From the NCBI RefSeq assembly GCF_038446525.1, contig NZ_CP151792.1, positions 682,001 to 746,000 on the forward strand: DNA of 64,000 nucleotides. Reading direction: 5' to 3'. Both the position numbers and the translations under genes were made by a program. The notes beneath the pieces were generated by a model. That model ran no database searches and was not told where the DNA came from. It saw only the letters and a list, made by a program, of their open reading frames with translations. Below, piece after piece: positions 17,012 to 27,435 of the stretch; the stretch's first letter is position 1, and each line of letters opens with the position of its first letter. Source of the stretch: Methanolobus sp. ZRKC5. Its GTDB lineage: Archaea; Halobacteriota; Methanosarcinia; Methanosarcinales; Methanosarcinaceae.

Positions 17012-17221
17012 ATGGAGAAAAATAGATTATTTCCATTAGGTCGAATTATATTACGTGATCGTGCTTCACATTTATCAATAGCAGCAATTATCATGTTTTG
17101 GGGGCTTGATGAAATAAAAAGTTACTTCGGTTATACATTGACTAGAAGAGGGATTGTTCCAGTAACTGAAGATCTTCTATTATCACAACAAAAATTGGTC
17201 ATAATTACTATAGTGGAATAA
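17012..17221 (+). CDS. small hypothetical membrane-associated protein
   Basis: A 69-residue open frame with one moderately hydrophobic stretch (SHLSIAAIIMFWGL, about 19-33). I do not recognise it. It ends 2 bp before the DUF3592-like gene and is probably co-transcribed with it; the two could also be halves of one disrupted gene. The codon usage is AT-rich, as in neighbouring accessory genes. Evidence for expression is only the operon-like spacing. Confidence 0.3.
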   Translation: MEKNRLFPLGRIILRDRASHLSIAAIIMFWGLDEIKSYFGYTLTRRGIVPVTEDLLLSQQKLVIITIVE

Positions 17222-17223
17222 TT

Positions 17224-17481
17224 ATGCTTGTTTGGAGAGTCCTTTTATTTTGGGCATTATATATGCGAGGAGTAGAAGTCACCGGCCATATTTCATTGGA
17301 ATATATTCTTTCCAAAAAAAGAGTTGAATATAAATATACGTATCAAGGAATAGAATATTGGAGAGGAAACGCTTTAAGTCATTCTATTTATACAAATTGT
17401 TTTAATGAGGGTGACGAAGTTACACTGCTTGTTGATCCGCAAAACCCTAATCGAGCTGTAATCAAAGACATTTATTTTTGA
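17224..17481 (+). CDS. DUF3592-like small membrane protein
   Basis: An 85-residue protein: one N-terminal hydrophobic helix (MLVWRVLLFWALYM) and a beta-rich soluble part in which YKYTYQGIEYWRGN... GDEVTLLVDPQNPNRAVI matches the general layout of DUF3592/DUF3592-like proteins (polymer-binding-like beta domain with a VDPxNP motif). Function is unknown in the family. It lies immediately before a casposase C-terminal fragment on the other strand. Confidence 0.5.
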   Translation: MLVWRVLLFWALYMRGVEVTGHISLEYILSKKRVEYKYTYQGIEYWRGNALSHSIYTNCFNEGDEVTLLVDPQNPNRAVIKDIYF

Positions 17482-17492
17482 AGGTATCCATT

Positions 17493-17576
17493 TCAAAATG
17501 CTTCCCACATTTCCAATCTTTCCCTTACATGAGCATTCAGAGCAAATGGCTTATCAGCTTCAGCATTCTTCTTCAT
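17493..17576 (-). pseudogene. casposase C-terminal fragment 1
   Basis: Only the last 27 residues of a casposase survive: a segment reading MKKNAEADKPFALNAHVRER followed by LEMWEAF and a stop. It matches the intact casposase end (MKQNAKADKPFTLNAHVRER) almost residue for residue. Homology stops at the ATG at 17576. The fragment ends one gene short of the broken integrase at 17626. A very similar fragment with nearly the same breakpoint lies at 44128, next to another integrase. Confidence 0.8.
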
Positions 17577-17625
17577 GGAATTTCTGGTTTATACCCGATG
17601 TTTTCAGTCTTGGGATAATCGGTAA

Positions 17626-18951
17626 AATGAAGTTTAATGAACTAAAAAATGATCCTGCCCTTCAGGAACTATTCCGTATGATGGGGATTGAAAGCACAAA
17701 GAACATTGGAAGGTTATATTTCTGCATTTGTATTGTTCACAGAGTTTACAAGTTTGTCTCCTTCCAAGCTTCTGCATATTGCACAGCATGAGTATGATGA
17801 TGGAGTAAGGCCACATATGATGACACATTTCAAGATGATTGAAAGCTTCAGGGAACATCTAGATGGATTGACAACTACTATGAATACTTCCCTATGCATC
17901 AACCAGTATAAGATGCTATGTCAATAAGATATGGTCATTCTTTTCGACGTACTATTTACCTGTTCCAGCATCTTTGCGCAGTGTGGAAGTACGTGCAAGA
18001 CCAAAAAAAGAAAATCAGAAGTTGCCCGATCGTGAACTAATCTTGAAGGCTATTAAGATAGCATCGATAAGAAACAAAGCTATCATTTTGGTAGGAATTG
18101 CATCAGGTCTCGCTGCATCAGACATATGTAACCTTACTGTCCAGGATTTTAGAGATGGATATGACCCTGTGACAGAGATTACAACACTCTCTTTGAGGAG
18201 ACAGAAAACACAGATCGATTTCACTACTTTCTTATCTCCAGAGGCATCACGAGCTGTGAATACTTACCTTATGAAAAGAGAACAAATGTTCAAAGATAGT
18301 TCAGATGGAGAGAAGTTGCATGAGGCAATAAAGGTGACTCTAGATAGTCCATTGTTCATCTTGGAGAAGAAATTCGGAAGATACCTACGTAACAAGGAAG
18401 AGTTTAATCGTGCTCTGATATCAGGCTTGATTATTGAGTTGTATAAAGCTATCGCAAACAAGGTTGAGGATACAAGGCGACCAAGTACATTTAGATTGAT
18501 GTGTAGTCACAACATGAGGAAATACTTCAGCACAACACTAAGGAATGCTGGAGTCGATGGTGATGTCATTGAACATATGATGGGGCATACATTGGGTGCA
18601 GTAAAACAGGCATATGTAAAATTTGATACAGAATTCCTGAAGAAGGTTTATATGGAGAACTACCTTGCTTTACTTATTGATGAGAGAGCAGACGCTTCAA
18701 CTTCTCCTGAGTTCAAAGTTCTAAAGGAAGAGAACAAGGAACTCAGTGACCAGAATGATGCAAACCGTTCATTAGCATATCAAGATAAGGGACGTGCTAC
18801 AGATTTAGAAGAGGAAAAAGAAAAGCTTATTAAGTCTAATGAAACACAGAAGAAACTGGTGGATGCGTTCATGAGCGATCCTTCTATACGTGAGCTTATG
18901 GGTAAGATTATGGAGCAAACAGAAGCACAGAAAGAGGAAAAGGAAGGCTGA
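17626..18951 (+). pseudogene. frameshifted tyrosine recombinase
   Basis: The catalytic half (17974-18951, 325 codons) is intact. Box II SHNMRKYF gives the HxxR motif, MMGHTLG the second histidine and KQAYVKFD the tyrosine nucleophile; a coiled-coil tail follows. The N-terminal SAM-like core-binding domain is spread over other frames: FNELKNDPALQELFR at 17630-17690, then RTLEGYISAFVLFTEF to about 17925, then YVNKIWSFFSTYYLPVPASL leading into the catalytic frame. At least two frameshifts (about 17685 and 17925) therefore break the gene. The usual box I arginine is absent (SGLAASDI). The protein is homologous to the intact integrase at 44683. Confidence 0.75.
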
Positions 18952-19176
18952 TTTTTTCAGTTTCTCTTTTTATTTTACCACAACTTAATAATAGATACAT
19001 AAAAGCACCTTTTTATGAGTTGCCCACCTTGGCCAAAGGCGATGTGCTTAAGATCCATTCTCATAAGAGTTCGTGAGTTTGGATTTCATTTGCAATCTTA
19101 ATTTTCAGATGTTAATAATGATATCGCAAAGTCCACATATTTTTGAAATTGCATAAATATACGATTGTTTTTATAG

Positions 19177-21399
19177 TTATGCAAAATAATTGATCTGAGG
19201 ATAAAGTACGCCACAAACATTCATATTATGTTCTATCCTGAAACTTTCAATTTCTGATTTAGCAACAATTGGATTGACAGAGAGATGTTGCCGAATTTTG
19301 GCTAGTTGTTCAAAAGCATTGGGTATGTGATTATTGAAATGTGACTCCTCTGTGTCACCAAAGACTTCCATAAGTGTTATAGCATAACATAAATAGGCTA
19401 TTAATTCTTTCCTCAACGATACTAATTCCAAATAATTCTCGTTAATGTATCTTGATTCTCTGTTTTCAGTTGATATATAGTTAGAATAAAAAACATTAAT
19501 GGCGTCATAACTTAACGCATTACCTGATTCATCTAGTTGCTTTTCAAAGTTATACATTTGATTAATAAAGTGTGCTACTTCTTCTTTCAATTCTATATTT
19601 TTAGCTTTCATAGATGTTGCATATATCTTTGATTTCATATCATCTAGAATTAACATACGAGATATATTTGCAAGATTGTTTTTTTCAGAAGAGAACTCTG
19701 CAGAATCAACAATATCTCTGCATATACGAATCAGCTCACGGGCTAATCCTCCAGACATACAAAAACAGAAACACATAAATGGAACTGGCATCCCTATTAC
19801 TCTTTTTTTGATGAGTTCTTTTGCTTCTTTAAGATTAAGATAGTCTACATAAATGGTACCATCAAAAGAACTATCAAACGCATCACGGAAAGGTAAACCT
19901 CTTCTTTCAAAAGCACTCATTGCGTTTTCTGAAAGTGAAATCAAATAGTAGCAGTTTTCTATATTGAATATTCCCTTTATCTCATTTAAGAATTGGTGAG
20001 CCTTTTCATTTGATGATATTTTGTCTAGTTCATCAATTCCTATAATGAATTTATATTTTCTGGCTAAACTTCCTACAAAATCACGATAACCATTGACTAT
20101 TTCAGGTAAACTTGACTGGTTTTTAGATAGGATTTTTGCAGATTTTATATTGCTTTCTAATCCCATAGGAAGCTTTAGGGAACCTGACCAACCAGATGAA
20201 TAACTACTTTGGAACCTTATGTTATCAATCCATTCACTTGCTTGTTCAAAATGAGTGGTTATACCTCTCATAAAATAAAAAAGTCTAAAAGTTTGCAATG
20301 TTGTTATAAATGCTGCACATAAAAGAAGAAAACCTATACCCGAATTAATTTCATTTAACATTATTTGATGTTCCAAATAATTCATCTGCCACAACATAGC
20401 AATATAATTTCTAATGAAGATATAAGACCCTGCTGTAATTAAAAAGATGGTCAGTACGAAATATACAATCATCATTCGTTTGTATTTTTTCAATATAGAA
20501 CTGCTATCAGTCCTTTTTAGATATAATCTACTACCACTTTCATGTTTAATTACTTCCTCACATACTTGTAGGAATAAGTATAATATGAAATCACGTGATT
20601 CATATTTCACGGGTACAGAGACTTGAATAGGTATTGTTTTGATCTTACCATCTGTGGACGTAGAAGATTTACAAAATGAATCAATCAAAGCTGTTTTCCC
20701 AGCTCCACGTGATCCAGTAATACCTAAGCTTCCATGTGGCATGAGATTTAGCCATCGTGCAAGTTTTTCTTTAGATTTTCTTGATACTTCAAATTTAGGT
20801 TCAAACACTTCTGCTAAACCTTGATAATCGATTTTTGGTAACGAAAAGTTAAAAGCTTCTTTCAATTCTTCATTAATTAAAAGTCTTAATTGAGGCAAGA
20901 TTCCATTTAGTAAAATAGTTCTATGTATTTTGCTTTCAATTTCTTCCATTTCTATTATCATTTTCTCTGGTTTTTCAACTTCATGGATATTTTTGGATCT
21001 ATGTACCATAAATGCTATGGCCATACTAGCAAATATTGATAGTTCTATATTTGTATCAAAACCCATAACTGGAATGAATATAGTAATAACAAAAACTATG
21101 AAAAGGGCAGAATAAAAAGACACATAACGCGGATATCTTTTTTTAAAAATTGGGAGATAAACTGTACTTTCACGAAGTTGTTTATTTAATCTATTAAACT
21201 CATCAACTTCATCGCTAAATGTCAACAAAATATCATCTTTTTTTTTTTCGATTTTTGATTTAAAATAATCTTTTTCAAATCCTGTCTTTGAAATATTTTC
21301 TTTAATTTCTTTGATTTCAAGTGCCTCTTCAATGAGTTTATCAAAATGAAGTGAATATTTTTTTGATTGCATAATTATTTCTCTCAAAGTAATATTCAA
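19177..21399 (-). CDS. KAP-family P-loop ATPase, membrane-anchored
   Basis: A 740-residue protein. N-terminal coiled coil, then two transmembrane helices (about 95-135). The P-loop domain has Walker A GSRGAGKT near 227-234 and Walker B FIIGIDELDKI near 450-460, and two further transmembrane helices (about 318-338 and 352-374) are inserted between them, the hallmark of KAP NTPases. A conserved SLSENAMSAFERRGLPFRDAF segment with sensor arginines follows. KAP ATPases organise membrane protein complexes and several act in phage defence. The start could instead be the second ATG (21372), which has a better GAGAG ribosome site. Monocistronic; MITE copy 2 lies upstream. Confidence 0.75.
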   Translation of the reverse strand: MNITLREIIMQSKKYSLHFDKLIEEALEIKEIKENISKTGFEKDYFKSKIEKKKDDILLTFSDEVDEFNRLNKQLRESTVYLPIFKKRYPRYVSFYSALFIVFVITIFIPVMGFDTNIELSIFASMAIAFMVHRSKNIHEVEKPEKMIIEMEEIESKIHRTILLNGILPQLRLLINEELKEAFNFSLPKIDYQGLAEVFEPKFEVSRKSKEKLARWLNLMPHGSLGITGSRGAGKTALIDSFCKSSTSTDGKIKTIPIQVSVPVKYESRDFILYLFLQVCEEVIKHESGSRLYLKRTDSSSILKKYKRMMIVYFVLTIFLITAGSYIFIRNYIAMLWQMNYLEHQIMLNEINSGIGFLLLCAAFITTLQTFRLFYFMRGITTHFEQASEWIDNIRFQSSYSSGWSGSLKLPMGLESNIKSAKILSKNQSSLPEIVNGYRDFVGSLARKYKFIIGIDELDKISSNEKAHQFLNEIKGIFNIENCYYLISLSENAMSAFERRGLPFRDAFDSSFDGTIYVDYLNLKEAKELIKKRVIGMPVPFMCFCFCMSGGLARELIRICRDIVDSAEFSSEKNNLANISRMLILDDMKSKIYATSMKAKNIELKEEVAHFINQMYNFEKQLDESGNALSYDAINVFYSNYISTENRESRYINENYLELVSLRKELIAYLCYAITLMEVFGDTEESHFNNHIPNAFEQLAKIRQHLSVNPIVAKSEIESFRIEHNMNVCGVLYPQINYFA

Positions 21400-21489
21400 A
21401 AAACAAAAATCTAATACTATATTTTTTGATATTGATTTCTAGTTTTGTATAACTTTTCTCTGATTATAAATAAATATTATGAAATTAAA

Positions 21490-21619
21490 GGCTTTGTAGA
21501 AACCTATTAAACTCAACATCATAGGATGAAATAGTTACTTATTATCAATTTCATTTAATACATTTCTAATTATTGCATACTTAAATCAGCAATCAAATAT
21601 CGAGGTTTTCTACAGAGCC
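21490..21619. mobile_element. IS6-like MITE, copy 2
   Basis: A 130-bp element starting GGCTTTGTAGAAA and ending TTTCTACAGAGCC. Its interior aligns with the reverse complement of copy 1 (shared CTCAACATC/ATCAACATC and TTATCAATTT tracts), so it is a diverged member in the opposite orientation. No target duplication is visible (flanks AAATTAAA and AATTTCTT). It lies between the KAP ATPase gene and the end of the restriction operon. Confidence 0.75.
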
Positions 21620-21647
21620 AATTTCTTCTAATATATTACTTTCCTAA

Positions 21648-22364
21648 TTAATAATTCCAATTCTCATGGCTAACTGGCAATTGATTTAGCTTATCTCTAT
21701 AGAATTGCCATTTTGGCATGAACTTGTCCATTAACGAAATAAAACGAGAATTATGTGTCGGCTCCAGCAGATGTGCCATTTCATGCACGACTACGTATTC
21801 AAGGCATTCATGTGGCTTTTTGGCAAGTTCGGTGTTCAACAGGATATTCCGTGCTTTGTGATTACAGCTTCCCCATTTTGTTTTCATTCGCCTTACAAAC
21901 AAACGCTCCACTTTCACACCCATCAATTGCTCCCACTTGGATATCAAAGGGCTTACCGTTTTCCTGAGCTGGTCACGGTACCATGCATCAAGAACAGCTT
22001 GCTTTTTTTTATCATCTGCTCCGGGTCGCACTCGCAGAATCATTTTTTTATGTTTCAGTTCAACTGAAGGAGCTTCATTGGCTTCGATGATCTTAAGCAT
22101 ATAACGCCTCCCCCAGACGTAATGACTTTCACGATCAAGATATTCACGTGGAGTTTCACGCTCCTGCTCTTGAAGCTTTGTCTGTTGCTGTTTTATCCAG
22201 CTAAGTTTGGATATGGCAAAGATGCGTATCTTATCAATATCCATTCTTAGAGGAGCAGATATCTTTACTTTGCCATGGGGAGGGTAAACGCTCAGGTGTA
22301 TGTTCTTTATGTCCTTGAAGACCACTTCTGCTGTTATTTCGCCCAATTCGATCTGTTTGAACAT
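21648..22364 (-). CDS. YgjP/M48-like zinc metallopeptidase of the restriction operon
   Basis: A 238-residue protein. The C-terminal domain has the zinc-metallopeptidase motif VVVHEMAHLLEP (HExxH) with a following HNSRF, and the upstream KWGSCNHKARNILLN segment typical of the YgjP/SprT-like family (formerly DUF45). These are often found as the last gene of type I restriction operons, where their role is unknown. The start codon overlaps the hsdR stop (TAATG), showing translational coupling. Beta-rich N-terminal half (residues 1-100) without catalytic motifs. Confidence 0.85.
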   Translation of the reverse strand: MFKQIELGEITAEVVFKDIKNIHLSVYPPHGKVKISAPLRMDIDKIRIFAISKLSWIKQQQTKLQEQERETPREYLDRESHYVWGRRYMLKIIEANEAPSVELKHKKMILRVRPGADDKKKQAVLDAWYRDQLRKTVSPLISKWEQLMGVKVERLFVRRMKTKWGSCNHKARNILLNTELAKKPHECLEYVVVHEMAHLLEPTHNSRFISLMDKFMPKWQFYRDKLNQLPVSHENWNY

Positions 22365-25300
22365 TAATATTCGTCCTGTGCTTTGATGATGAGGAAAAGA
22401 CGCTCAACCTCATCGACATCTTGCAGGATATCAAATAGCGCTTGTTTTATGACATTTTCGCGTGGCTCGACATCACGCCAGTCATCAGAACGTACATGTT
22501 TGACAGTTTCATCGATTCTTATTGCAAGGTCAAGGACCGGGTCATTAGATGAAGTGTATCTGGCGTTTCCTTCTGATATATCCCCGGTTTTATGTCCTGG
22601 TATTTGTATGTTGTTATAGAGCGCTCGCAATGCAGGACTTGCTTTGAGTTCTTCCGAAGTGTCATCCTCTTGCCCTGATTCCACTTTCTTTACCAGTTCG
22701 GCAATTTGCCTCAAATATTCTTCATATTCGATGGCCTTTGCTTTTCTTGCTGCTATGATCTCATCCAGCAGAGCTGACATTTTTTCATAGTAGGCCGGAT
22801 CATTCAGGTGTTCCTTGAGAATCCTGCGGCGGACGTTGTTCTCAATTATCTCAGCCACAGCATTCTTTTTACCTTTCAAACTTCCAAGCTGTGTATCAAT
22901 GGCTTTATCGATGCCGGTCTTAACAATCAGTTCCAGCAATGGAAGGTCATCAAACGATGAAACCTTCTTGGGTTCTGTTGCCTCGATGTAGGTATCGATG
23001 AGATGACGCATGTCTGCTTCGTAGGCTTTAAGGTCGAGAGTTTCGCCGCTGGCTCGGCGAATTATCTCACGAATCATCAGATAATGATCGATCTGCTGCT
23101 TGATATGGTTGATCTTTGCTTCACTGTAGCCTGCGGATTCCATTTCATCTGAGATGTTAGAGTAAGAACGAACTAGTGAAGCTGTTGCCTTGTAGAGAGC
23201 CACACGCTGGGTTTCATGTTCCTGAAGGTCCGTTGGTATCTCAGTATTACCACAGAAGTAGTGGATATGTTCCAGTTCACCTTTTGGTGATTCGACTGGT
23301 TCACATAGAAGTGCCAAGGTCTCCAATGCATTATCAAGACGTTCCTTACCTTTTTTCAGGCGGTCCTGCATTAGAACTTCCGGAACTGCACCCTCGGCAC
23401 TGTGGTCCAGTTCGGAGGAATAGACCTGTAGTGCTCCGGTGCCTTTGTCGTTGACAAGGTTCTTGAAAAGGTCCTTGTAGTCCACGATATAACCGAAATC
23501 CTTGTCTTCTCCATCCAACCGGTTCGTACGACAGATAGCCTGGAATAGGCCGTGATCCCGCATTGACTTGTCTATGTAAAGATAGGTGCATGGAGGTGCA
23601 TCAAAACCGGTGAGGAGTTTGTCTACCACGATAAGCAATTTCATGTTTGCCGGCTCTTTGGTGAACAGGTTCTTTGCTTGCTCTTCATAGGTTTCTGTCT
23701 TTGTCATTCCGGGTCTGGTTTCGATGTCCTTGAGAAGTTCAGTGTAGGTATTGTATATGGATTCTTTAGCGGTATCGGTGTTTGCACCTGTATCCTCTTT
23801 TGTTATATCCCTGGCTAGTGGATTGTAGGATGTCACCACAGCACATTTGCTTTTGAAAGGTGTTTTCTGGAATAGGGCGAAGTACTTGCAGGCTTCGTAA
23901 ATGCTTGATGCAACAAGAAGGGCGTTACCACGATTACTGGACAGGCGAGGTTTCACACTGAAATCAAAGATGATGTCATTTACCACTTTATCCATGCGTG
24001 AGCGTGAACTCAGCACTACCTGCATTGTACCCCAGTGCTTTTTTAGTTCGTCTTTCTGCCAGTCGTTGAGTCCTCTGGTCTTTGCCTCGAACCATGCATC
24101 GATCCTCTCTTCTGAACCCAGATTCTGGTCTATGTCACGTGCTTCATAGAGCAGGTCGAGTACGACGTTGTCCGCTACTGCCTCGCAGAATTTGTAGGTG
24201 TGTATGTAGCCACCGAAGATTTCCAGACTGGTCTTATCTTTCTTGAGCAGGGGTGTGCCGGTAAAACCAATGAACACGGCGTTTGGCATTATTGCTTTCA
24301 TGGTTTTGTTTAGTTTTCCATTCTGGGTACGATGACATTCATCCACGAAGACAAAGACTTCACCTACGGTCTTGCTTGGCTGGGCTTTCAGATCCTTGAT
24401 AAATGCATCGAAGTCATCCACATCCTTTCTACCGAATTTGTGGACCAGGGAACATATCAGGCGTGGTGCTGCCAGAGAGAGCAAACTCAATAATTCCTGA
24501 CCGCTTGTTGTACGTTTGATATCTTCGTCGGCTTCGGTGAATACACCCTCTATCTGCTTGTCCAGTTCATCACGGTCGGTGACAATGACCACACGAGCAT
24601 TGGGATTGTTCTCCAGTATCCATTTGGCCAGCAGTACCATGACGATACTCTTACCACTGCCCTGTGTATGCCAGATTATACCGCCTTTATGCTGGCAAAC
24701 ATGTTTCTGTGCAGCCTTGACACCGAAATACTGGTGCACTCGTGGTAGTTTTTTGATGCCGCCGTCAAAAAGAACGAAATCATACATCAGCTCAATGAGC
24801 CGGTCCTTACGACACATCTTGATAAGATACTTGTCAAGCTTGAAACGGCTGTCATCCTCTTCATCTTCCTTCCACTTGAGGAAATATTTTTCTGGTGTAC
24901 CAATGGTCCCATACATCAAACCTTCGGAATCGTTGCCAGCAAAAATGAACTGTACTGTGCTGAAAAACCATTCATTGAACTCAGGCCGTTGGTTAGAAAT
25001 ATTCTGACGGATGCCATCTCCTATGCTCACCCGACTGTTCTTCAGCTCCAATACTCCAATGGCTATTCCGTTCACATAGAGCACTATATCCGGTCGACGC
25101 TCTCTATTCCCCTTGAGAGTGACCTCTTCAGCAATGGCAAAGTGATTATCTTCAGGTTCTTTCCAGTTGATGAGTTGTACGGTTTCTGTGACCTCGTCTA
25201 CCTCGGTCTTTACAGGGACCCCATAACGCAGCAGGTTATAGACAGCCTTGTTGTTACCATAGAGTCCCTGGTTGTTGTTACCTGCATCTTTTTTCAGCCT

Positions 25301-25495
25301 GTAGAGTACCTTTCCAATCTGCTTTTTAGTATAACCCTTCCTTTCCAGCCAGTCGCCGAGCAGTTTTTCCTCGATATTGCTATTCCCTTCTCGGTCAATC
25401 CAATTACCGAGATAGTCGTAGCCAAGTTCATTATGGAACAGGGTAATTATGCGATCCTGTGTTTTACGCTCAGACTGGCCGATTGACATTATCAT
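22364..25495 (-). CDS. hsdR: type I restriction enzyme, R subunit
   Basis: A 1043-residue restriction-translocation subunit. N-terminal PD-(D/E)XK nuclease: RRPDIVLYVNGIAIGVLELKN with the D...ExK residues. SF2 translocase motor: HTQGSGKS (motif I), FVDECHRTQ (motif II, DECH), FIGFTGTPL (motif III), and later helicase motifs LLTGFDAP and QAICRTNR. The C-terminal 300 residues are helical for HsdM contact. The length is normal for HsdR. It overlaps the DUF262 gene upstream by four bases and the metallopeptidase gene downstream. The start may be the second ATG, six bases in, which suits the GAGG ribosome site better. Confidence 0.93.
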   Translation of the reverse strand: MIMSIGQSERKTQDRIITLFHNELGYDYLGNWIDREGNSNIEEKLLGDWLERKGYTKKQIGKVLYRLKKDAGNNNQGLYGNNKAVYNLLRYGVPVKTEVDEVTETVQLINWKEPEDNHFAIAEEVTLKGNRERRPDIVLYVNGIAIGVLELKNSRVSIGDGIRQNISNQRPEFNEWFFSTVQFIFAGNDSEGLMYGTIGTPEKYFLKWKEDEEDDSRFKLDKYLIKMCRKDRLIELMYDFVLFDGGIKKLPRVHQYFGVKAAQKHVCQHKGGIIWHTQGSGKSIVMVLLAKWILENNPNARVVIVTDRDELDKQIEGVFTEADEDIKRTTSGQELLSLLSLAAPRLICSLVHKFGRKDVDDFDAFIKDLKAQPSKTVGEVFVFVDECHRTQNGKLNKTMKAIMPNAVFIGFTGTPLLKKDKTSLEIFGGYIHTYKFCEAVADNVVLDLLYEARDIDQNLGSEERIDAWFEAKTRGLNDWQKDELKKHWGTMQVVLSSRSRMDKVVNDIIFDFSVKPRLSSNRGNALLVASSIYEACKYFALFQKTPFKSKCAVVTSYNPLARDITKEDTGANTDTAKESIYNTYTELLKDIETRPGMTKTETYEEQAKNLFTKEPANMKLLIVVDKLLTGFDAPPCTYLYIDKSMRDHGLFQAICRTNRLDGEDKDFGYIVDYKDLFKNLVNDKGTGALQVYSSELDHSAEGAVPEVLMQDRLKKGKERLDNALETLALLCEPVESPKGELEHIHYFCGNTEIPTDLQEHETQRVALYKATASLVRSYSNISDEMESAGYSEAKINHIKQQIDHYLMIREIIRRASGETLDLKAYEADMRHLIDTYIEATEPKKVSSFDDLPLLELIVKTGIDKAIDTQLGSLKGKKNAVAEIIENNVRRRILKEHLNDPAYYEKMSALLDEIIAARKAKAIEYEEYLRQIAELVKKVESGQEDDTSEELKASPALRALYNNIQIPGHKTGDISEGNARYTSSNDPVLDLAIRIDETVKHVRSDDWRDVEPRENVIKQALFDILQDVDEVERLFLIIKAQDEY

Positions 25496-27435
25496 TCCTC
25501 TTGTGCTAGTATTTCTGTTTTCACGTATTGTTTGAAGTCTTCGATTGCTGTGAAATAAAGATAGCCAGCCTGATTGGCAATGGAAGTTACCTCAGCACCT
25601 TCATTTAGTAAGACAGCAACAGGTCGGCTGAGTTCTTCCTGGATACCATTGGGCCAGGCAAGATCGAACACTGCCTTTTGTTCTCCGGTGGTGCTGTCAG
25701 CAAAATCGTAACCAAGTTCACCTGGCGGAAGACTCTGTTCTCTAACCCAATTGTTTAGAGATACTAACTGTTCCCTTTCCTCTTCGCTGGAAAAGCCGCC
25801 AACGGATATTGTAGATGAAACTGTTGCTTTTGCACCTGTCAACCAGCGTGTATCCCCATGTAGTAATTCTTCCATTCTCATGTTCACTTCATCTGCTAAC
25901 AGTGATTTCCTTGCTTCGAGGAAATCTAAGTAGTTCTCGATCCTCCATAGAGTGGTGTCAGCAGGAATCCACTGGGATGCCAGTGCATCAGGATGTGCTT
26001 GTTCAACTTCCTGGAAATACTGCTCTGGGAAACGATCACTTATGACAAGATTTGTGTCCTTTGTGAGGAAACAGAAGTTAGCCAGAGCATTCACCTCTGA
26101 GCGTTTATGATCGCGTTTGTATAGCTGGGCTTTTGGGAAAATATGATGGACTTCAAGTTTACTCATTTTTCCCAGTAAACTTGATCTGAGAGGAAGTCCA
26201 GTACCCCAATCACGGGCCTGTCCCATTCTTGTTAGCATGTAAAGCACAGGATAGAAACGTGCACCAAGACTCCAGCTTGCGAAATGCCCGGGCTCTACCA
26301 GCAATCCACCGTTCCAGAGACGTAATTGATCTAGTAGCTTGTCAAGTCCACCATCCGGCCCTTCCAGTGCTGCCAGATCTTTATCGATGAATGATTCAGT
26401 TGAACCTGAAAAGCGTCCCCACATACCGGCTTGAGCGAACCAGAATAAGAGCTTATCCCGTTCAATCTCATCCATTGGACCACTTCGCTGGTCAAGGTAT
26501 CTTACCATCACAGGAACCCCATACTTACCGAAGAAGACCTGGTTGTGATCCAGTCCCAGACGTCCACTTATCAAATTCAAGCAGGTGTTAATGTGTTTGA
26601 TAGCCTTCTTGAGAGCATCCTGAATTTCTTCAGCATTCTTATCATGCAAATACTGAAACTTAGCTTCACCAGTTAGTACCGTGTTTACCGAACGTAGTAA
26701 CCAGTCGATATTGAAGTCATAACCTGCATCCTCCCACTCTTTCAACTGTGCTTTCATAGTATCTCGTGCAGCAGGCCATTCAGCACAAATCTTTGCCAGA
26801 GCCAGATCACCTTTTGAGAGCTTGGTTCCACCACTGTTCACCCGGTTGAAGATGTCTACCACTACGTCCAGAGTCTTGTCTGTTCCTGTTACTTCTTCTA
26901 TATGAAGCTCTACGTCTTTTATGGCTAGCAGATGGCCCAGGCGACCAATGTATTCACCTATTTTAGGTGCGAGTTCCGGTTGTTTACTAAGTTGTGCAAT
27001 TAACGCACCGACACCATCATTTCCCTTCTGCATGAGCTCCGTAACATCAATCCAAAGTGGATCATCTTTCATTTTCATTGGCAGGTAAAACATGAAGATT
27101 TCCTTTTCAAGATGGAAGCGCAACCCAGTGAAAGTCTTAATGCTGCCATCGAAGAACTCAGGAGCATGTCCTCGTATCACACCATATAAAGATGTCATAC
27201 GCTGCTGTCCATCAAGCAAGAGTTTAACCACACCGGCTGCTAACTCTCCATCTCCACGATGAGCTGCTGTCCTGGACTCAGTGGCCCATACCAGCAATCC
27301 ACCAATAGGATGTCGTCGGTAAAGTGAATCAAAAAGCCCACGTACCTGATCTCTGTTCCAAACATAACCCCGCTGAAACTCAGGCAATGCCATATGTCCG
27401 TTATCAATATAGTCGAGAATAGTAGAGATCTTCAT
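25492..27435 (-). CDS. DUF262/HNH (GmrSD-like) nuclease in the restriction operon
   Basis: A 647-residue protein with an N-terminal DUF262 domain: YIDNGHMALPEFQRGYVW and LLLDGQQRMTSLYG, the DGQQR ParB-like motif that hydrolyses nucleotides in this family. The middle is helical, and a DUF1524-like HNH nuclease site EVHHIFPKAQLY with later NxxxL and asparagine residues lies near 425-460. A C-terminal domain of about 80 residues is of the DUF4357-like/RMI type. This is the architecture of GmrSD and SspE/BrxU-like modification-dependent nucleases. It is placed inside an hsd operon, coupled by ATGA overlaps on both sides, suggesting joint expression with the type I system. Confidence 0.8.
   Translation of the reverse strand: MKISTILDYIDNGHMALPEFQRGYVWNRDQVRGLFDSLYRRHPIGGLLVWATESRTAAHRGDGELAAGVVKLLLDGQQRMTSLYGVIRGHAPEFFDGSIKTFTGLRFHLEKEIFMFYLPMKMKDDPLWIDVTELMQKGNDGVGALIAQLSKQPELAPKIGEYIGRLGHLLAIKDVELHIEEVTGTDKTLDVVVDIFNRVNSGGTKLSKGDLALAKICAEWPAARDTMKAQLKEWEDAGYDFNIDWLLRSVNTVLTGEAKFQYLHDKNAEEIQDALKKAIKHINTCLNLISGRLGLDHNQVFFGKYGVPVMVRYLDQRSGPMDEIERDKLLFWFAQAGMWGRFSGSTESFIDKDLAALEGPDGGLDKLLDQLRLWNGGLLVEPGHFASWSLGARFYPVLYMLTRMGQARDWGTGLPLRSSLLGKMSKLEVHHIFPKAQLYKRDHKRSEVNALANFCFLTKDTNLVISDRFPEQYFQEVEQAHPDALASQWIPADTTLWRIENYLDFLEARKSLLADEVNMRMEELLHGDTRWLTGAKATVSSTISVGGFSSEEEREQLVSLNNWVREQSLPPGELGYDFADSTTGEQKAVFDLAWPNGIQEELSRPVAVLLNEGAEVTSIANQAGYLYFTAIEDFKQYVKTEILAQEE

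Noticed and set aside
21482-21627. A second MITE-mediated inversion using the IS6-like copies
   Set aside because: The 8-bp flanks of copies 2 and 3 were compared in both orientations and with copy 1. No exchanged duplications match, so there is no evidence of inversion.
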